From MH13 sp040219355 (GTDB lineage: Bacteria > Pseudomonadota > Alphaproteobacteria > Rhizobiales > MH13), in NCBI GenBank assembly GCA_040219355.1, contig JAVJSN010000002.1:157903-221902 (forward strand): DNA of 64,000 nucleotides, in the 5' to 3' direction. Shown piece by piece: positions 43,790 through 51,870 of this stretch. The first letter of the stretch is position 1; every line of letters begins with the position of its first letter. The translations under genes were made by a program, and so were the position numbers. The notes beneath the pieces were generated by a model, which saw only the letters and a list, made by a program, of their open reading frames with translations, was not told the origin of the DNA and made no database searches.

Positions 43790-44290
43790 ATGAAACCCTT
43801 TGCATCCGCTCTCTTTGCAACCTGCCTTGCCGTGCTGATCCCTGTGCACGCACACGCCCAAAGTAACGAACCGGGCATCGAAGGCCGGGTTATCGGAAAT
43901 GCGATCTTCGACACAATGGATTTGGCAGGCCGCGATGCGGTTCATATGGGCGAGATTGAGGCTTTTCGCGCCACTGTTTTTGTCGGCATGGATGGCGACG
44001 AGAACCGGCGTGTAACCTACGAAGAGTTTGTCCTGTGGGACCCTGGCTTCGCCCAGGTGGCAGCGGAACTCGGACGCTCGGAGGCTTACGCCACGGCCTC
44101 GAAAATTATCTTCGCGTTTTGGGACCGCGATGCTGATGGCGAGTTGGACAACGCTGAGATGCGGTTGGCGATGACATCAGATTTCCGTCGCGCTGATCTC
44201 GATGATGATGGCCTATTGTCCCGGGACGAGTTCATCCAAGGTTTTCCAATCATGGTCGCGATGCGCGCTGCCATTCGACCTGACCTCTGA
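43790..44290 (+). CDS. Secreted EF-hand protein
   Basis: A 166-residue protein with a signal peptide over about residues 1-23 (ending AHAQ). Three calcium-loop candidates follow: GMDGDENRRVTYEEF near 67, DRDADGELDNAEM near 108, and DLDDDGLLSRDEF near 130. The last two match EF-hand spacing well. It is probably a periplasmic calcium-binding protein. It is divergent from the MarR gene by 70 bp and has a TTCGGGAGAAC ribosome-binding region. A hairpin follows at 44304. Confidence 0.78.
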   Translation: MKPFASALFATCLAVLIPVHAHAQSNEPGIEGRVIGNAIFDTMDLAGRDAVHMGEIEAFRATVFVGMDGDENRRVTYEEFVLWDPGFAQVAAELGRSEAYATASKIIFAFWDRDADGELDNAEMRLAMTSDFRRADLDDDGLLSRDEFIQGFPIMVAMRAAIRPDL

Positions 44291-44303
44291 GCGTGAATGC
44301 AGG

Positions 44304-44322
44304 TGGCCATCCAAGATGGCCA
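44304..44322 (+). terminator. Hairpin after EF-hand gene
   Basis: TGGCCATC at 44304-44311 and GATGGCCA at 44315-44322 pair perfectly around a CAA loop, 14 bp after the stop. No T-run, so termination is uncertain. Confidence 0.45.
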
Positions 44323-44400
44323 TGTGTCCTCCCATCCAGCCACATTGATTGGCAAAGTGAGAAGGGATATTCGCTCGGCCGTTTTTGCTAAGCACTGCGA

Positions 44401-44883
44401 TCAAACGGAAAGAACCGCTTTCCTGCGCCCAATGGGGTGCATCGTATCACGGTGAAAGGCGTTGGACCCTGCCGCGCAGAGGAAAAGCCTTGATATCTTC
44501 CATCCCTCTCCCGTGCGCTGAAAGGTATGATGGTACTGCCCCCACAGCTCGCTGTTGGGTCTTGCATCACAGTAGCGATGCCATGCGTACAGATAGGACA
44601 CACTGCTCGCGGCATCCGGCCCCTCGAACAGAGTTCTGATGTTTGAGATATGGTGGCTGGTTGCCGCGAAAAAACTGGCAAGCCCTCGCTCAATCATGGG
44701 GCCGATTTCTTGCAGGCCCGTCATCGTTGGCACATCCGGGCCGTAATCAACGACAGCATCGGCGGTGAACAGCGACAACACCTTGTCGGCTTCAGCCCGG
44801 TCGAAATGGTAGCAATAGGCGTGGATAAGGTCGGCAATGGCTTCTTTGTCGAGCAGGCCTTCCAGGCTCTTGGCGTGATCCAT
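44401..44883 (-). CDS. SnoaL/NTF2-like protein
   Basis: A 160-residue protein with the SnoaL_4 pattern: LLDKEAIADLIHAYCYHFDRAEADKVLSLFTADAVVDYGP, then SHHISNIRTLFEG and YHHTFQRTGEGWKISRLFL. The fold is a cone-shaped alpha+beta barrel used by isomerases, dehydratases and ring-hydroxylating small subunits. The substrate is not evident. It stands alone on the minus strand. Confidence 0.78.
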   Translation of the reverse strand: MDHAKSLEGLLDKEAIADLIHAYCYHFDRAEADKVLSLFTADAVVDYGPDVPTMTGLQEIGPMIERGLASFFAATSHHISNIRTLFEGPDAASSVSYLYAWHRYCDARPNSELWGQYHHTFQRTGEGWKISRLFLCAAGSNAFHRDTMHPIGRRKAVLSV

Positions 44884-45043
44884 GGGATCCTCATCGGTTT
44901 GAAGGTCGGTAGATGCCTTGGCTTAGCCAACATCGGCTTGAAGTCCAAACTGAACCTTGCGACCCCTACACCCAATCCACGCGTAGGGTCGATGCGGACA
45001 TCCGCCAGCTCGACTGGGTGAGGATGCCAAGCCTCGGCGGCGG

Positions 45044-45670
45044 TTACCGGTGCCGCAAATAGGATAGATACGCGATGATCGCATCGATCTCATCGGGCTG
45101 AAAAACAAATTCCGGCATGTCAGGATGACCGGTCACAATGCCTTCAGCCAATGATTCTGCCAGAAACTCGGGATCATAGGCGAGGGCAATATCACGAAAC
45201 GGTGGCGCTGCCTCCAAAGGGCTCTGTTCGTCCAAGCCAATGGCATGGCATTGGCCGCAATTGGGTTCAAGAAGCGCCCTGCCTGTCTCGGCCAGCATGT
45301 CGATGCTGGCCGGTGCCAAGTGTCGGCGTCTCAGGCCGACCAAGTAGGCGACCACATCATCCTTTTCGTCATCGAAGAGACGAAAGGTTGTCATCGGAAA
45401 ATGATCCTCGTCCATCAAGGCGCGCAGACGCGGCCCATCGCGCCCAGGACGGACAACAAGCTCCTCAAATGACGCCTCCATATCCCGGCCGGTTTCGACG
45501 GCAGTCTCTGCATGGCAGACACTGCACCATTGCTCGGCGATCGCCTGGCCGCGTTCAGCGTCAGTGGCCTGTGCTAGGCCGCCTGAAAGAAGAAGCCAGG
45601 CAGCGCCTAGAAGCAGGGTGTGCCGTTGGATCGGAGGCTGGCTGCCACGTTCACTGTCTGATGCCTCCAT
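45044..45670 (-). CDS. Diheme c-type cytochrome
   Basis: A 208-residue protein with an N-terminal hydrophobic signal or anchor (LLLGAAWLLLSGGLAQA) and two heme-attachment motifs, CSVCH near residue 50 and CGQCH near residue 139, each in its own cytochrome c-like domain. Candidate axial methionines are in HFPMTTFRL and PDMPEFVF. It is a periplasmic electron carrier; partner unknown. No oxidoreductase gene is directly adjacent. Confidence 0.83.
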   Translation of the reverse strand: MEASDSERGSQPPIQRHTLLLGAAWLLLSGGLAQATDAERGQAIAEQWCSVCHAETAVETGRDMEASFEELVVRPGRDGPRLRALMDEDHFPMTTFRLFDDEKDDVVAYLVGLRRRHLAPASIDMLAETGRALLEPNCGQCHAIGLDEQSPLEAAPPFRDIALAYDPEFLAESLAEGIVTGHPDMPEFVFQPDEIDAIIAYLSYLRHR

Positions 45671-45970
45671 GGTGCAAACTCCGGTTTTATCTGGTTCATC
45701 TTATCTGCCGCTCATGTTGGCTTTTGATAAGGCGAGGTTGTCCGTATCTACCTAGGAGGATCGGACCGAAATGCACTGACGTAGGACAACGAATGCCAAC
45801 AAGAGGGTTGCCGCATGCGGGTGTCGATCAAAACGCTGGGCCTGGTGATCATCTGAACTGCCAACCAGAGTAGACCTGAACCGTGCTCATCGGAGTTGGC
45901 AAGGATGCATTGTGCGTCGTTCTAGCCTCAACCAATTGCTCCTGATCTTCGGCGGGCTTAGCCTGTGGTC
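45671..45970. other. Intergenic region of 300 bp with repeated TGCCAAC
   Basis: No gene is visible between the cytochrome and DUF2161 genes. The 7-mer TGCCAAC occurs at 45794-45800 and 45859-45865, and its inverse GTTGGCA at 45895-45901. These may be binding sites for a regulator of either divergent gene, but the pattern is modest. Confidence 0.4.
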
Positions 45971-46645
45971 ATGGGGCGAATCGCAGAAACAGACCTCTAT
46001 CAACCGGTCAAAGAGTTTCTCAGCCAACAAGGGTATGAGGTGAAAGCGGAGGTTGGTGCTGCTGACATCGTCGCCTGCCGTGGCGATGAAGACCCTGTGA
46101 TTGTTGAGCTGAAAATCGGGTTTTCGCTAAGCCTCTTTCACCAGGCTGTGGCCCGCCAATCGATCACCGATGCTGTTTACGTCGCTGTCGCGCGGGGGTC
46201 TGGACGACGGTTTCAGCATGCCCTCAAAAGCAATGTCAGCCTTGCCCGGAGGCTGGGTTTGGGCCTAATCACGGTGCGCTTGTCGGATGCCCTGGTGGAG
46301 GTGCATCTTGATCCAGCGCCTTATGCACCGCGCAAATCCGCAAAACGCAAAGATCGGCTGCTGCGTGAGTTCGCCCGGCGGGTTGGTGATCCTAACACCG
46401 GCGGTTCAACGCGCGTGACACTGGTCACCGCCTATCGACAGGATGCAATGCGCTGTGCAGCGCATTTGAGCGTCCATGGGCCGAGCCGTGGCGCCGCGGT
46501 TGCCAAAGCGACCGGTGTCGAGCGCGCAACCCGCATGATGGCCGATGATCATTATGGTTGGTTTGAGCGGGTAGACCGCGGTGTCTACGCGTTGAGCCCC
46601 GCTGGCCAGGCGTCTCTTCAACGCAAGATGGATGATGTCGGCTAG
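45971..46645 (+). CDS. DUF2161 protein with PD-(D/E)XK-like core
   Basis: A 224-residue protein of the DUF2161 family. The N-terminal half has the nuclease-like pattern GYEVKAEVGAADIVACRGDEDPVIVELKIGFSLSLFHQAVARQ, with Asp, Glu and Lys positions of a PD-(D/E)XK fold. The C-terminal half is a winged helix-like segment (AAVAKATGVERATRMMADDHYGWFERVDRGVYAL). Members are labelled putative phosphodiesterases; substrate unknown. The ATG at 45971 is used in place of a GTG two codons earlier. Confidence 0.75.
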   Translation: MGRIAETDLYQPVKEFLSQQGYEVKAEVGAADIVACRGDEDPVIVELKIGFSLSLFHQAVARQSITDAVYVAVARGSGRRFQHALKSNVSLARRLGLGLITVRLSDALVEVHLDPAPYAPRKSAKRKDRLLREFARRVGDPNTGGSTRVTLVTAYRQDAMRCAAHLSVHGPSRGAAVAKATGVERATRMMADDHYGWFERVDRGVYALSPAGQASLQRKMDDVG

Positions 46646-46692
46646 GCTTTGTTGGATAGTCTTGCGCGGCATGTTTGCCCGCCTCGTCTATC

Positions 46693-46721
46693 TTGAAAAA
46701 CTGCCTGACAGGGCTTATTCT
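46693..46721 (+). promoter_or_regulatory. Predicted sigma-70 promoter before rsgA leader
   Basis: TTGAAA at 46693-46698 and TATTCT at 46716-46721 are separated by 17 bp, close to the TTGACA-N17-TATAAT consensus. A transcript would start near 46729 and run through the folded element into rsgA. Confidence 0.5.
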
Positions 46722-46728
46722 AAGGCCC

Positions 46729-46908
46729 TGATAATGGAGAGTTCATGTCCCGGTAAGGTTGGGAGGCACAAGGCCTCCCGCTGCAACATCGACAGCTGAA
46801 GATGCACTGCCAAACGTGGTTTGGCGGGCCTGTTGATGTGCACGTTTCAACCTTACCAATGAGAAGCCCGAGCAACGCTCGTGGCTCTGACATGAAAGTT
46901 GACCGGCA
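46729..46908 (+). ncRNA. Highly folded leader RNA upstream of rsgA
   Basis: GGTAAGGTTG (46752-46761) pairs perfectly with CAACCTTACC (46848-46857). Within this closing stem are a hairpin GGAGGC/GCCTCC (46762-46778) and a long arm in which 46782-46795 pairs with 46830-46842 (13 pairs, one bulged A, one G-T), tipped by the GCCAAAC/GTTTGGC hairpin with loop GTG (46809-46825). The result is a compact three-way junction of about 106 nt. A further hairpin, AGCCCGAGC with GCTCGTGGCT (46866-46887, one bulge), lies just before the rsgA start. A tiny frame, ATGTCCCGGTAA, with GGAGAG before it begins at 46745. I recognise no known riboswitch class. Confidence 0.45.
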
Positions 46909-48003
46909 ATGTCACGGGACTATTCCTCTTTCCTTCCGCAGGCTGAGACGCGCCGCGGACCTGACCCCCATATGTCTGCCCTTGCTGCCTTGGGGTGGAA
47001 GCCATTTTTCGCCCAACAGACAAGTGTGGACGATCTGGCAGAGATGCCACCGGCCCGCATCATCGAGGTGCGTCGCAACGCGCTGCATGTTCTTGGGGAT
47101 GGCATCGACACCTTCATCCCGCCGCGCAGCGACGCCACGGTCGGTGATTGGGTGTTGCTGGATCGCGCACAACCCCAAGCAAGCCGTCTTCTGGACCGCA
47201 AGAGCCTGATCAAACGCCGTGCGCCTGGAACAGATCGACAGGTGCAGTTGATTGCTGCCAACATCGACACGGCCTTCATCGTCTCCTCGTGCAATCAGGA
47301 TTTCAAGCTCGCCCGTCTGGAGCGCTACATCGCTCTGGCTCTTGAAGCCGATATCACTCCGGTTGTCGTGTTGACCAAGGTTGATTTGACGCGCGATGCC
47401 CAAAGCTATGTCGACAAGGCAGCCTCGATCTCCCATCTGGCCAGTGTTGTGACGTTGGATGCGCGCGGTGAAGAGCCTGGCGAGAAGCTCGCTGAATGGT
47501 GCAAACCGGGGCATACGGTGGCGTTTCTTGGCTCGTCAGGCGTTGGAAAATCAACGCTGACCAATGCGCTGTCCGGCACACAGGCAATCGCCACCCAGGC
47601 CATTCGTGAAGACGATGCCAAAGGTCGTCACACCACCACGCGGCGGCAATTGCATCAGGTGCTGGGCGGCTGTTTGGTGCTCGACACGCCTGGTATGCGT
47701 GAGCTTCAACTGACCGAGGCGGAGTCCGGCATTGAGGATGTGTTTGCCGACATTGTCGGCCTTGCGCGTCAATGCCGATTCAATGATTGCCGGCATGAGA
47801 GTGAACCGGGATGTGCTGTGCAAGAGGCCATTGAGGCCGGTGATCTTGATCCGATGCGGCTTGCCCGCTGGCGCAAACTGTCGGCTGAGGACGCGTTCAA
47901 TTCGGCGAGTTTGGCCGAGCGACGTTCCAAGGACAAGGCGTTTGGCAAGATGGTCCGTCGGATCACCAAGGATCATGATAAGAGGCGCAGACCGCGCGGA
48001 TAA
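46909..48003 (+). CDS. rsgA: Ribosome small-subunit-dependent GTPase A
   Basis: A 364-residue circularly permuted GTPase that checks late 30S subunit assembly. It has an N-terminal OB-fold, then motifs in permuted order: G4 VLTKVDL near residue 147, G1 GSSGVGKSTLTNAL near residue 208, the DDAKGRHTTT switch, and G3 DTPGMREL. A zinc site CRFNDCRHESEPGC lies near residue 288, followed by the helical tail. Slightly more than usual sequence precedes the OB-fold (about 30 residues). A strongly folded leader region lies upstream. Confidence 0.93.
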   Translation: MSRDYSSFLPQAETRRGPDPHMSALAALGWKPFFAQQTSVDDLAEMPPARIIEVRRNALHVLGDGIDTFIPPRSDATVGDWVLLDRAQPQASRLLDRKSLIKRRAPGTDRQVQLIAANIDTAFIVSSCNQDFKLARLERYIALALEADITPVVVLTKVDLTRDAQSYVDKAASISHLASVVTLDARGEEPGEKLAEWCKPGHTVAFLGSSGVGKSTLTNALSGTQAIATQAIREDDAKGRHTTTRRQLHQVLGGCLVLDTPGMRELQLTEAESGIEDVFADIVGLARQCRFNDCRHESEPGCAVQEAIEAGDLDPMRLARWRKLSAEDAFNSASLAERRSKDKAFGKMVRRITKDHDKRRRPRG

Positions 48004-48311
48004 GGTTTGCCATCTACCCTATGGCAGCGGGCACAGCGTTTGGTTGGTAGGCACACGCTGTGCTCAGCGCGCTTGTCGGTACATTGATGCTGTCTGTCGC
48101 TCGCCATAACCAGCCTGGCGCTTGCGATCTCTTGGACATAGCACTGCCCAGAACCGTGATCGCGGTTGAGGATCGAGACCCGCGTGGCGTGGCACCCTGT
48201 TCGCTCAAACCCGCTTGCAAGCGTTTGACATAAACCGATCGGCGGCGGACTTTGTCAGATGTTGAGCCGATGGCAGGCGGGCGGGCAGTGTGATCGTTTT
48301 TGAGCCCCGCA
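48004..48311. other. Intergenic region of 308 bp, no gene seen
   Basis: This lies between the converging rsgA and antiporter genes. A small TGCCAT/ATGGCA hairpin at 48009-48027 follows the rsgA stop. Short open frames exist on both strands but none shows a recognisable family, signal peptide or good ribosome-binding site. It could hold a decayed gene. Confidence 0.45.
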
Positions 48312-49265
48312 CTAGGCTAGCAACCATCCCAGATAGCCGATGTAGCAGACGAGCATTAGGCCAGCTTCGAGCCGCCCAATGCGCCATCCGGTACGCGCAA
48401 CAAAGACCAGCAACGCGGTTGCAGCGCACATGACCCAGATATCAAGGCGGATAATCTCTTGCGGCACCGTCATTGGCTGCACAAGGGCGGTGATACCCAG
48501 GATGGCAAGGATGTTGAAAATGTTGCTGCCAAGAACATTGCCCAGGGCAACCTCGCCTTGACCTTTTCGCACAGCAATGATGGACGTCACCAGTTCGGGC
48601 ATAGATGTGCCTATGGCCACAATCGTAAGGCCGATAACAGTTTCGGAGATGCCGACCGCCTGGGCTGCAGAAACTGCGCCTGAGACCAAGAAACGGGCTG
48701 CGACTATGGTGACGACCAATCCCACCACAACAAGCGCCAACGCCACGCCCAAAGACTGGTCTGATCCTGGAATCGCGTCGGCTTCCGCCTCATAGACCGC
48801 TGTAGCGGCCGAACCGGAAGCTCGTCTTTCAGACACGAGTGTAAAGGACAGGTAGGCGGCCAACGCCAGCAGAAACAACACGCCGGTAATACGACCAACG
48901 TCGCCGACCAGAACCGCTGCCAGACAGGCTGCGGTGGCCAGAACAACAACTGTGCCATCGCGCTTGAAAGCAGCGGGATTGACTGCGATGGGCGCAATCA
49001 AGGCGGCAATGCCAAGGATCAAAAGGATGTTGCCAATATTGCTACCGACAACATTGCCCATTGCGATGCCCGGCGATCCTGCCAGTGCAGCTTGCAGACT
49101 GGTAACCAGCTCCGGCGTCGAGGTGCCAAATCCGACAAGGGTCAAGCCGATCACCATCGGCGAAATACCGAAAGCCTTTGCTGCGGAGACGGCGCCGCGC
49201 ACCAAAAGCTCACCACCGAGGATCAGCCCGGCAAGTCCAACGATAATCAAGCCGAGCGTGTTCAT
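48312..49265 (-). CDS. Calcium/sodium antiporter (CaCA family, YrbG-like)
   Basis: A 317-residue membrane protein of about ten spans with the two alpha-repeats of the family: VIGLTLVGFGTSTPELVTSLQAALAG with GNVVGSNIGNILLILG, and VIGLTIVAIGTSMPELVTSIIAVRKGQGEVALGNVLGSNIFNILAILG. The paired acidic residues in the repeats bind cations. It exports calcium in exchange for sodium or protons at the inner membrane. The spacer segment between repeats is short and acidic (VYEAEADAIPGSDQ). Confidence 0.92.
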   Translation of the reverse strand: MNTLGLIIVGLAGLILGGELLVRGAVSAAKAFGISPMVIGLTLVGFGTSTPELVTSLQAALAGSPGIAMGNVVGSNIGNILLILGIAALIAPIAVNPAAFKRDGTVVVLATAACLAAVLVGDVGRITGVLFLLALAAYLSFTLVSERRASGSAATAVYEAEADAIPGSDQSLGVALALVVVGLVVTIVAARFLVSGAVSAAQAVGISETVIGLTIVAIGTSMPELVTSIIAVRKGQGEVALGNVLGSNIFNILAILGITALVQPMTVPQEIIRLDIWVMCAATALLVFVARTGWRIGRLEAGLMLVCYIGYLGWLLA

Positions 49266-49442
49266 TTTGTCCCGTTCTCTACAGCAGATGAGACATCAGC
49301 ATCGGCAAACGACTGTGCAAGTGGCCAGAAAAAAGATTTTTGTATCCACAAGGTGCCGGTGGCCGTTTCCAGCTGCGGTCCGCTTGGCCTGCAACGGCCC
49401 TGTGGCAGGCAGTGACGTAGCAAAGGCGAGAAGAGCAGCGCC

Positions 49443-49730
49443 CTAAGTGCCTTCCACCGAAACCAGACGCGCTGAGCTGCACGCATCACGGATCTGTTTC
49501 AGACCCTGATATGTCTCACCATAATAGAAGCTTTCCCAGGCAGCGTGCGAAGGGAACTCAAGCAGCACGATACGCCGGGGCTGCCAATCGCCTTCATAAA
49601 CCTTGTGCTCGCCAGCGCGTGAAAGATATCTGGCGCCAGCAGCCTCCAGTGCAGGTTTCACCCCCGCCATGAAGGCTTGGTACTGCTCAAGATCGGTGAT
49701 CTCAACGTCGAAAATCACATAGGTGGTCAT
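49443..49730 (-). CDS. DUF1330 protein
   Basis: A 95-residue ferredoxin-like fold protein of the DUF1330 family: YVIFDVEITDLEQYQAFMAGVKPALEAAGARYLSRAG at the start and RRIVLLEFPSHAAWESFYYGETYQGLKQIRDACS in the second half. Function unknown. It starts 16 bp after the tctA stop on the same strand, so it may be cotranscribed with the tct operon. Confidence 0.83.
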   Translation of the reverse strand: MTTYVIFDVEITDLEQYQAFMAGVKPALEAAGARYLSRAGEHKVYEGDWQPRRIVLLEFPSHAAWESFYYGETYQGLKQIRDACSSARLVSVEGT

Positions 49731-49745
49731 GATGGAGTTGCCTGC

Positions 49746-51284
49746 CTAGCCACCTTCGCCTGCTTTGTCATAAACCTTGTCCTTCATTCTGGCGATGTAG
49801 GGCGTGAGGATGGGCACGAACAGGATCAGGATCGCAATGGCGAGGATCGAGGCGGTCAGCGGCCGCTCCCACAGGAACGACCAGCTCTGATCGGAAATGA
49901 TCAGAGCCCGGCGCAGATTCTCTTCCATCATCCCGCCCAGAATGAAACCGAGCAGCATCGGTGCCATCGGGAAATCCAGCAAACGCAGCACCAAAGCCGC
50001 GACCGCGAAGATCACCATCAGGTGGATGTCGAACGTGTTGAAGGATACGAAATACACACCGATCAGCGAGAAAAAGATGATGTAGGGAACCAGAACGGCA
50101 GACGGCAGCGCCAGGACCCTTGCGATATAGGGGATCAGCGGCAGGTTGAGCACCAGCAGAACGATGTTGCCGATATACATGGAGATGATCACCGACCAGA
50201 ACACCTCAGGATTGTCCACAAACAGGCGCGGCCCCGGCTGAATGCCATAGGACAGCAGTGCGCCAAGCATGATCGCTGTGGTGCCTGAACCGGGAATACC
50301 GAGTGTTAGCAGCGGCACGAACGAGCCCGAACAGGCGGCGTTGTTGGCGGTTTCCGGTGCCGCCAGACCGCGGATCGATCCTTTGCCGAACTGTTTGCCC
50401 TTAATCGGACCTGCCAAGCGCTGCTCAACGCCATAGGCGAGGAACGATGCGATGGTGGCGCCTGCGCCCGGCAGCACGCCGATAAAGAAGCCGAGCACTG
50501 AGGAACGACCGACCACTGGGGCCATTTCCTTCAGCTCCTCTTTCGACAGCTTCATCGAACCCAGATTCTTCTGCGCCTCCAGTTCCTTGGCCTGGTCGGC
50601 GGCCGATTTGGGTCGTAGCACCGCCATCAGCGCTTCGGACAGGGCAAAGGTCGCCATGGCAAGCAGCAGGAACGAAATGCCATCGATCAAGTCGAGCATG
50701 CCGAGCGTGAACCGAGGCACCCCTTGCGCCTGATCGGTGCCCACGGTGGACAGCATCAGGCCCAAAATGGTCATCAACAGGGCTTTGACCAGGTTCCCTT
50801 TGCCAGCAAAGGCGGCAACGGCGGTGAGGCCAAGAACCATCAGCGCAAAATAATCCGTGGACTGGAACGACAGCGAAACCCTGGCCAACGCCGGCGCGGC
50901 GACCAGCAGGAAGATCGCCGCAATGGTACCCCCGGAGAAAGAAGAATAGGCGGCGATTGCCAATGCCTTGCCGGCATGCCCGGCCTTGGCCAACGGGTAG
51001 CCGTCGAACGAGGTCGCGACGGTACCGGCCACGCCGGGCGCATTGATGAGAATGGAGGATGTCGATCCGCCGAAGATCGCACCGTAATAGACGCCAGCCA
51101 TCAAGATGAGGCCGGTGGAGGGATCGAAGCCATAGGTGATGGGGATCATCAGCGCGATGGCCGAAATCGGGCCCAACCCCGGCAACATGCCGATGAAGGT
51201 GCCGGCAAAGCACCCGACCATAACCATCATGATGTTGATAGGCTGCGTGGCAACGCCAAGGCCGGTGAGAATACCTTCAAGCAT
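49746..51284 (-). CDS. tctA: Tripartite tricarboxylate transporter large permease
   Basis: A 512-residue membrane protein with about twelve spans and the TctA signatures GCFAGTFIGMLPGLGPISAIALMIPITYGFDPSTGLILMAGVYYGAIFGGSTSSILINAPG and GVLPGAGATIASFLAYGVEQ, plus AAPETANNAACSGSFVPLLTLGIPGSGTTAIMLGAL. It forms the transport channel with TctB and is fed by TctC. Substrates of the family include citrate and other carboxylates. It starts 5 bp after tctB. Confidence 0.93.
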   Translation of the reverse strand: MLEGILTGLGVATQPINIMMVMVGCFAGTFIGMLPGLGPISAIALMIPITYGFDPSTGLILMAGVYYGAIFGGSTSSILINAPGVAGTVATSFDGYPLAKAGHAGKALAIAAYSSFSGGTIAAIFLLVAAPALARVSLSFQSTDYFALMVLGLTAVAAFAGKGNLVKALLMTILGLMLSTVGTDQAQGVPRFTLGMLDLIDGISFLLLAMATFALSEALMAVLRPKSAADQAKELEAQKNLGSMKLSKEELKEMAPVVGRSSVLGFFIGVLPGAGATIASFLAYGVEQRLAGPIKGKQFGKGSIRGLAAPETANNAACSGSFVPLLTLGIPGSGTTAIMLGALLSYGIQPGPRLFVDNPEVFWSVIISMYIGNIVLLVLNLPLIPYIARVLALPSAVLVPYIIFFSLIGVYFVSFNTFDIHLMVIFAVAALVLRLLDFPMAPMLLGFILGGMMEENLRRALIISDQSWSFLWERPLTASILAIAILILFVPILTPYIARMKDKVYDKAGEGG

Positions 51285-51289
51285 CGACC

Positions 51290-51739
51290 CTACCCCAAAA
51301 ACGCTGGAAACGGCGCGACGAAAACATCAAGCGCCTGTGTCATCAAAAGCCAGAACCCCACAACGATGGGCACCGACGCGCCGATCAGGACAATCCAGCG
51401 CCGCTCGCCCATCACCCAAAAGCCACCGGCCAGAAAAATCATCGTTGAGGCAAGGAAGCCCAGCGAGCGAACCGTGAGACCATAAAATATCATCAGGCCA
51501 CACAGCATGCTGACCCGTTTGAACGTCATGCCTGACGTATCCATGGGCCGTAGATCGCTTGGCTTGAACAGCAGGAACAGCGCCAGGACAATGCCAGCAG
51601 CGGTCAGAAACTGCGGCGCAGTGCGCGCATGAAAGGCACTGTTGAGCTGGAAAGGCAGCAGAGTAATTTTCGTGCTCAAATAGCCGTAGACGACAAAGAA
51701 CACCAACAGGAGCAGCGCTCCGACGCGATCACGCGACAT
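51290..51739 (-). CDS. tctB: Tripartite tricarboxylate transporter small subunit
   Basis: A 149-residue membrane protein with four spans (for example VGALLLLVFFVVYGYLSTKI, FLTAAGIVLALFLLFKPSD, and VPIVVGFWLLMTQALDVFVAPFPAFLG), matching TctB in size, topology and position between tctC and tctA. Confidence 0.88.
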   Translation of the reverse strand: MSRDRVGALLLLVFFVVYGYLSTKITLLPFQLNSAFHARTAPQFLTAAGIVLALFLLFKPSDLRPMDTSGMTFKRVSMLCGLMIFYGLTVRSLGFLASTMIFLAGGFWVMGERRWIVLIGASVPIVVGFWLLMTQALDVFVAPFPAFLG

Positions 51740-51829
51740 AGTTCCCCCCGGGCCTGGTCAAGGCCATTTGTTGGAGTTGGCTGGCACCACGCTCTTATAT
51801 CGCTAGCCTTGCCTACACCGGATGCAAAA

Positions 51830-51855
51830 CTGGCGCCGAGAGGACCCGGCGCCAG
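51830..51855 (-). terminator. Hairpin between tctC and tctB
   Basis: CTGGCGCCG at 51830-51838 pairs perfectly with CGGCGCCAG at 51847-51855. On the minus strand TTTT follows directly. It lies just after the tctC stop and probably limits read-through into tctBA. Confidence 0.75.
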
Positions 51856-51870
51856 CCAATAATCAAGCGA

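Noticed and set aside
45151..45873. Plus-strand open frame of 240 codons opposite the cytochrome c gene
   Set aside because: The minus strand carries two heme motifs and a signal sequence in the right frame; the plus frame has no recognisable feature.
46752..46857. Retron msr/msd or permuted tmRNA reading of the folded element upstream of rsgA
   Set aside because: No reverse transcriptase gene is near and the conserved tmRNA end sequences are absent.
48014..48220. Small minus-strand frame downstream of rsgA
   Set aside because: No family, signal or ribosome-binding site recognised; it was left as part of a gene-free region.
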